A DNA stretch of 6,795 nt from an uncultured Eubacteriales bacterium (GTDB lineage: Bacteria; Bacillota; Clostridia; Oscillospirales; CAG-272). The notes beneath the pieces are model-generated. The model had not been told where the DNA came from. It made no database searches and saw nothing but the letters and a program-made list of their open reading frames with translations. Below are positions 6,012 to 6,795 of this stretch, piece after piece. The DNA lies in NCBI GenBank assembly GCA_934477985.1, contig CAKSOR010000144.1:1-6795 (forward strand), in the 5' to 3' direction. The position numbers were made by a program, and so were the translations under genes. The number at the start of each line of letters is the position of its first letter. Position 1 is the stretch's first letter.

Positions 6012-6020
6012 CGAGGTCAA
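5992..6020 (-). promoter_or_regulatory. Sigma-A-type promoter of the PocR/AraC regulator
   Basis: On the minus strand, TTGACC (6020-6015), a 17-base spacer and perfect TATAAT (5997-5992). The predicted start is near 5985, giving a leader of about 22 nt that is mostly ribosome site. Confidence 0.85.
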
Positions 6021-6194
6021 GAGAAATTTGCTGAAAATTTAAGGTTATTCGGAAAGTCTGAGCGCGGCGCGCCATACATCGGCTTCAGCGCTATGTATGT
6101 TACCACCGTTCTGATCCGGAACAATCATACCATAAGCCGTCATTTTCGTCGGGCGCAGTTGCGCAAAAAGCCGAAAAAATTTACACCCCGCCCC
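6021..6194. other. Spacer without a supported gene
   Basis: No convincing gene, RNA or known site lies between the two divergent promoters. Small symmetric elements are present: CATACAT (6073-6079) facing ATGTATG (6093-6099), and GCGCA-GT-TGCGC (6153-6164). A 32-codon minus-strand reading frame (6143 to 6045, MTAYGMIVPDQNGG...) has protein-like composition but no ribosome site, so it is not called. Confidence 0.5.
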
Positions 6195-6224
6195 TTAACA
6201 ACCGCCGACCAATGATGGTATAAT
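6195..6224 (+). promoter_or_regulatory. Plus-strand promoter upstream of the nested hairpin and transposase remnant
   Basis: TTAACA (6195-6200), an 18-base spacer and perfect TATAAT (6219-6224). The predicted start is near 6231, so the transcript would carry the whole inner hairpin (6265-6346) as its leader and enter the truncated gene. The -10 box is also the left end of the outer inverted repeat. Confidence 0.6.
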
Positions 6225-6357
6225 AGACATGACAGGAAGTACTGCCAATGGAAGACATCAGACCTGTTCGATAACCCGACTTCAGCGTATCAGATTGGCG
6301 ACGCAAGTCGGCAATCTGATTTACAAGTCGGGAGGTTTATCGAACAAGTCTATTATA
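6219..6357. repeat. Nested multi-helix inverted repeat (possible structured leader or mobile-element end)
   Basis: Successive helices share one axis. The outer one is TATAATAGAC (6219-6228) with GTCTATTATA (6348-6357). Next are TGTTCGATAA (6265-6274) with TTATCGAACA (6337-6346), CCCGACTT (6275-6282) with AAGTCGGG (6325-6332), ATCAGATTG (6289-6297) with CAATCTGAT (6312-6320), and CGAC (6299-6302) with GTCG (6307-6310), closed by a GCAA (GNRA-type) tetraloop. Interruptions are a 36-base unpaired stretch on the left (6229-6264), a 4-base AGGT bulge on the right, a 6/4 internal loop and one G-G mismatch. A GGAGG (6331-6335) sits partly in the stem and bulge, about 22 bases before an ATG at 6358. 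No known RNA family is recognised. Confidence 0.8.
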
Positions 6358-6616
6358 ATGACCCCCGGCGCGTGAGCGCGATTGGGCTGAATATCGTAAG
6401 ATAATCGCCGGACCGCGGCTGATGGACGACGATTTCATGTCGATCGCGTTCAACAACGACAATGAACTGACGGCGTTCGTGCTGCGGATAATCCTCGAAA
6501 AGGACGACCTGATCGTCACAAATGTGCGCACGCAGGCAGAGTCAAAGAGTGCGATAAATTCCGCCGCGGACACCCTCCCTGAAGTCGGGTCCCTCGCGAA
6601 AACCCTCCCCGCCTGA
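6358..6616 (+). pseudogene. Truncated PD-(D/E)XK nuclease family transposase (Rpn-like) remnant
   Basis: The stretch from 6371 reads RERDWAEYRKIIAGPRLMDD and continues DFMSIAFNNDNELTAFVLRI, ILEKDDLIVTNVRTQAESK. This is the N-terminal pattern of the PD-(D/E)XK (Rpn/PDDEXK_2) putative transposases common in gut Clostridia, where a short helical start precedes MDDDFM and a KDDLxVxxVxTQ strand. Those proteins are usually about 280-330 residues, and the nuclease core with the catalytic D and ExK comes after this point. Here homology stops near 6540 and an unrelated ~25-residue tail runs to TGA at 6616. The ATG at 6358 is out of frame with the homologous part: MTPGA then TGA. Restoring a lost GC dinucleotide at GGCGCGTGAG would give an in-frame MTPGARERDW, so a frameshift is likely. 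A 64-codon frame from ATG 6422 remains open but lacks a ribosome site and any catalytic residues. Confidence 0.75.
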
Positions 6617-6619
6617 CCC

Positions 6620-6648
6620 GCAGCGCCGCATCGCGGCGCTGCTTTTTT
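6620..6648 (+). terminator. Rho-independent terminator after the transposase remnant
   Basis: A perfect 10-bp GC-rich stem, GCAGCGCCGC (6620-6629) with GCGGCGCTGC (6633-6642), a 3-base ATC loop and a TTTTTT run (6643-6648). It begins 3 bases after the stop codon at 6614-6616, and isolates the remnant from the promoter that follows. Confidence 0.95.
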
Positions 6649-6682
6649 GCTGAAAATTGAAAACCGTTTGCATTTTTTTGAA

Positions 6683-6711
6683 TTGACAAATCCTTCCCGG
6701 GATGATATAAT
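6683..6711 (+). promoter_or_regulatory. Consensus sigma-A promoter for a gene beyond the right edge
   Basis: Perfect TTGACA (6683-6688), a 17-base spacer and perfect TATAAT (6706-6711). The predicted start is near 6718. The remaining 77 bases hold no Shine-Dalgarno with a start codon, so the transcript has a leader of at least that length. The only short frame (ATG 6747, seven codons including stop) has no ribosome site. Confidence 0.85.
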
Positions 6712-6755
6712 TATTGTTATAAAAGAAAAGCTGATTTAAACATAAATGCAAGCCT

Positions 6756-6791
6756 TTTTCGCGTAAAAACTCCAATTATTCAGCTTATCCT
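6756..6791 (+). repeat. 36-nt dispersed repeat, copy 2 (leader of the downstream transcript)
   Basis: Matches 3540-3575 at 31 of 36 positions in the same orientation, sharing AAAACTCCAATT and TTCAGCTT. The palindromic start seen in copy 1 is changed to TTTTCGCGTAAAA. It lies about 40 bases into the predicted transcript from the 6683-6711 promoter and may continue past the right edge. Confidence 0.7.
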
Positions 6792-6795
6792 GCAC

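Noticed and set aside
5964..6020. Upstream extension of the PocR/AraC regulator (19 more residues)
   Set aside because: It would begin at the -35 box of the gene's own promoter; the ATG at 5963 has a full AAGGAGGT.
6045..6143. A 32-residue minus-strand frame (MTAYGMIVPDQNGG...)
   Set aside because: Protein-like composition, but no Shine-Dalgarno, no promoter and no recognised family. It ends close to the regulator's -35 box. It may be a gene scrap.
6352..6357. A minus-strand -10 box (TATAAT) at the right end of the nested hairpin
   Set aside because: No -35-like sequence at the right spacing (5'-CGCGCT on the minus strand). It exists because it mirrors the plus-strand -10 box.

Overview
The window looks like a chromosomal segment of a gut-type Clostridia (Oscillospirales/Ruminococcaceae-like). 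Genes are GC-rich, while the spacers are AT-rich and carry near-consensus sigma-A promoters (TTGACA-17-TATAAT) and strong AGGAGG ribosome sites. The gene content also fits: a sugar-type ABC lipoprotein, two AraC-family regulators, a secreted CBM9-like protein with a wall-sorting-like tail, and a PD-(D/E)XK transposase remnant. Taxonomy is inferred from these traits only.

Layout, left to right. (1) Positions 1-1073, minus: 5' part of an extracellular solute-binding lipoprotein running off the left edge. (2) Positions 1284-2114, plus: a divergent AraC-type regulator, probably controlling that transport locus. (3) Positions 2251-3522, plus: metY, a PLP-dependent O-acetylhomoserine sulfhydrylase with a consensus promoter and a palindrome over its predicted transcription start. 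(4) Positions 3583-3657: two hairpins that separate metY from the convergent gene. (5) Positions 3683-4450, minus: secreted CBM9-like protein. (6) Positions 4581-4888: two tandem copies of a structured, non-coding repeat. (7) Positions 4971-5963, minus: AraC regulator with an N-terminal PocR-like sensor. (8) Positions 5964-6795: an accessory stretch with an inverted repeat over the regulator's promoter, a large nested hairpin behind a plus-strand promoter, a truncated transposase gene, a strong terminator, and a consensus promoter whose gene lies beyond the right edge.

The most unusual signal is the tandem repeat. Over 106 aligned bases without gaps the two copies differ at 23 positions, and all 23 are transitions. 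Six changes in one arm of a long hairpin are matched by six compensating changes in the other, so both copies keep perfect stems of different sequence. This suggests selection on base pairing, or a mechanism that rewrites palindromes. No protein explains it.

Other items to check are the nested hairpin at 6219-6357, a 36-nt dispersed repeat (3540-3575 and 6756-6791), and a CCTACT/AGTAGG motif just downstream of the -10 box at three promoters.
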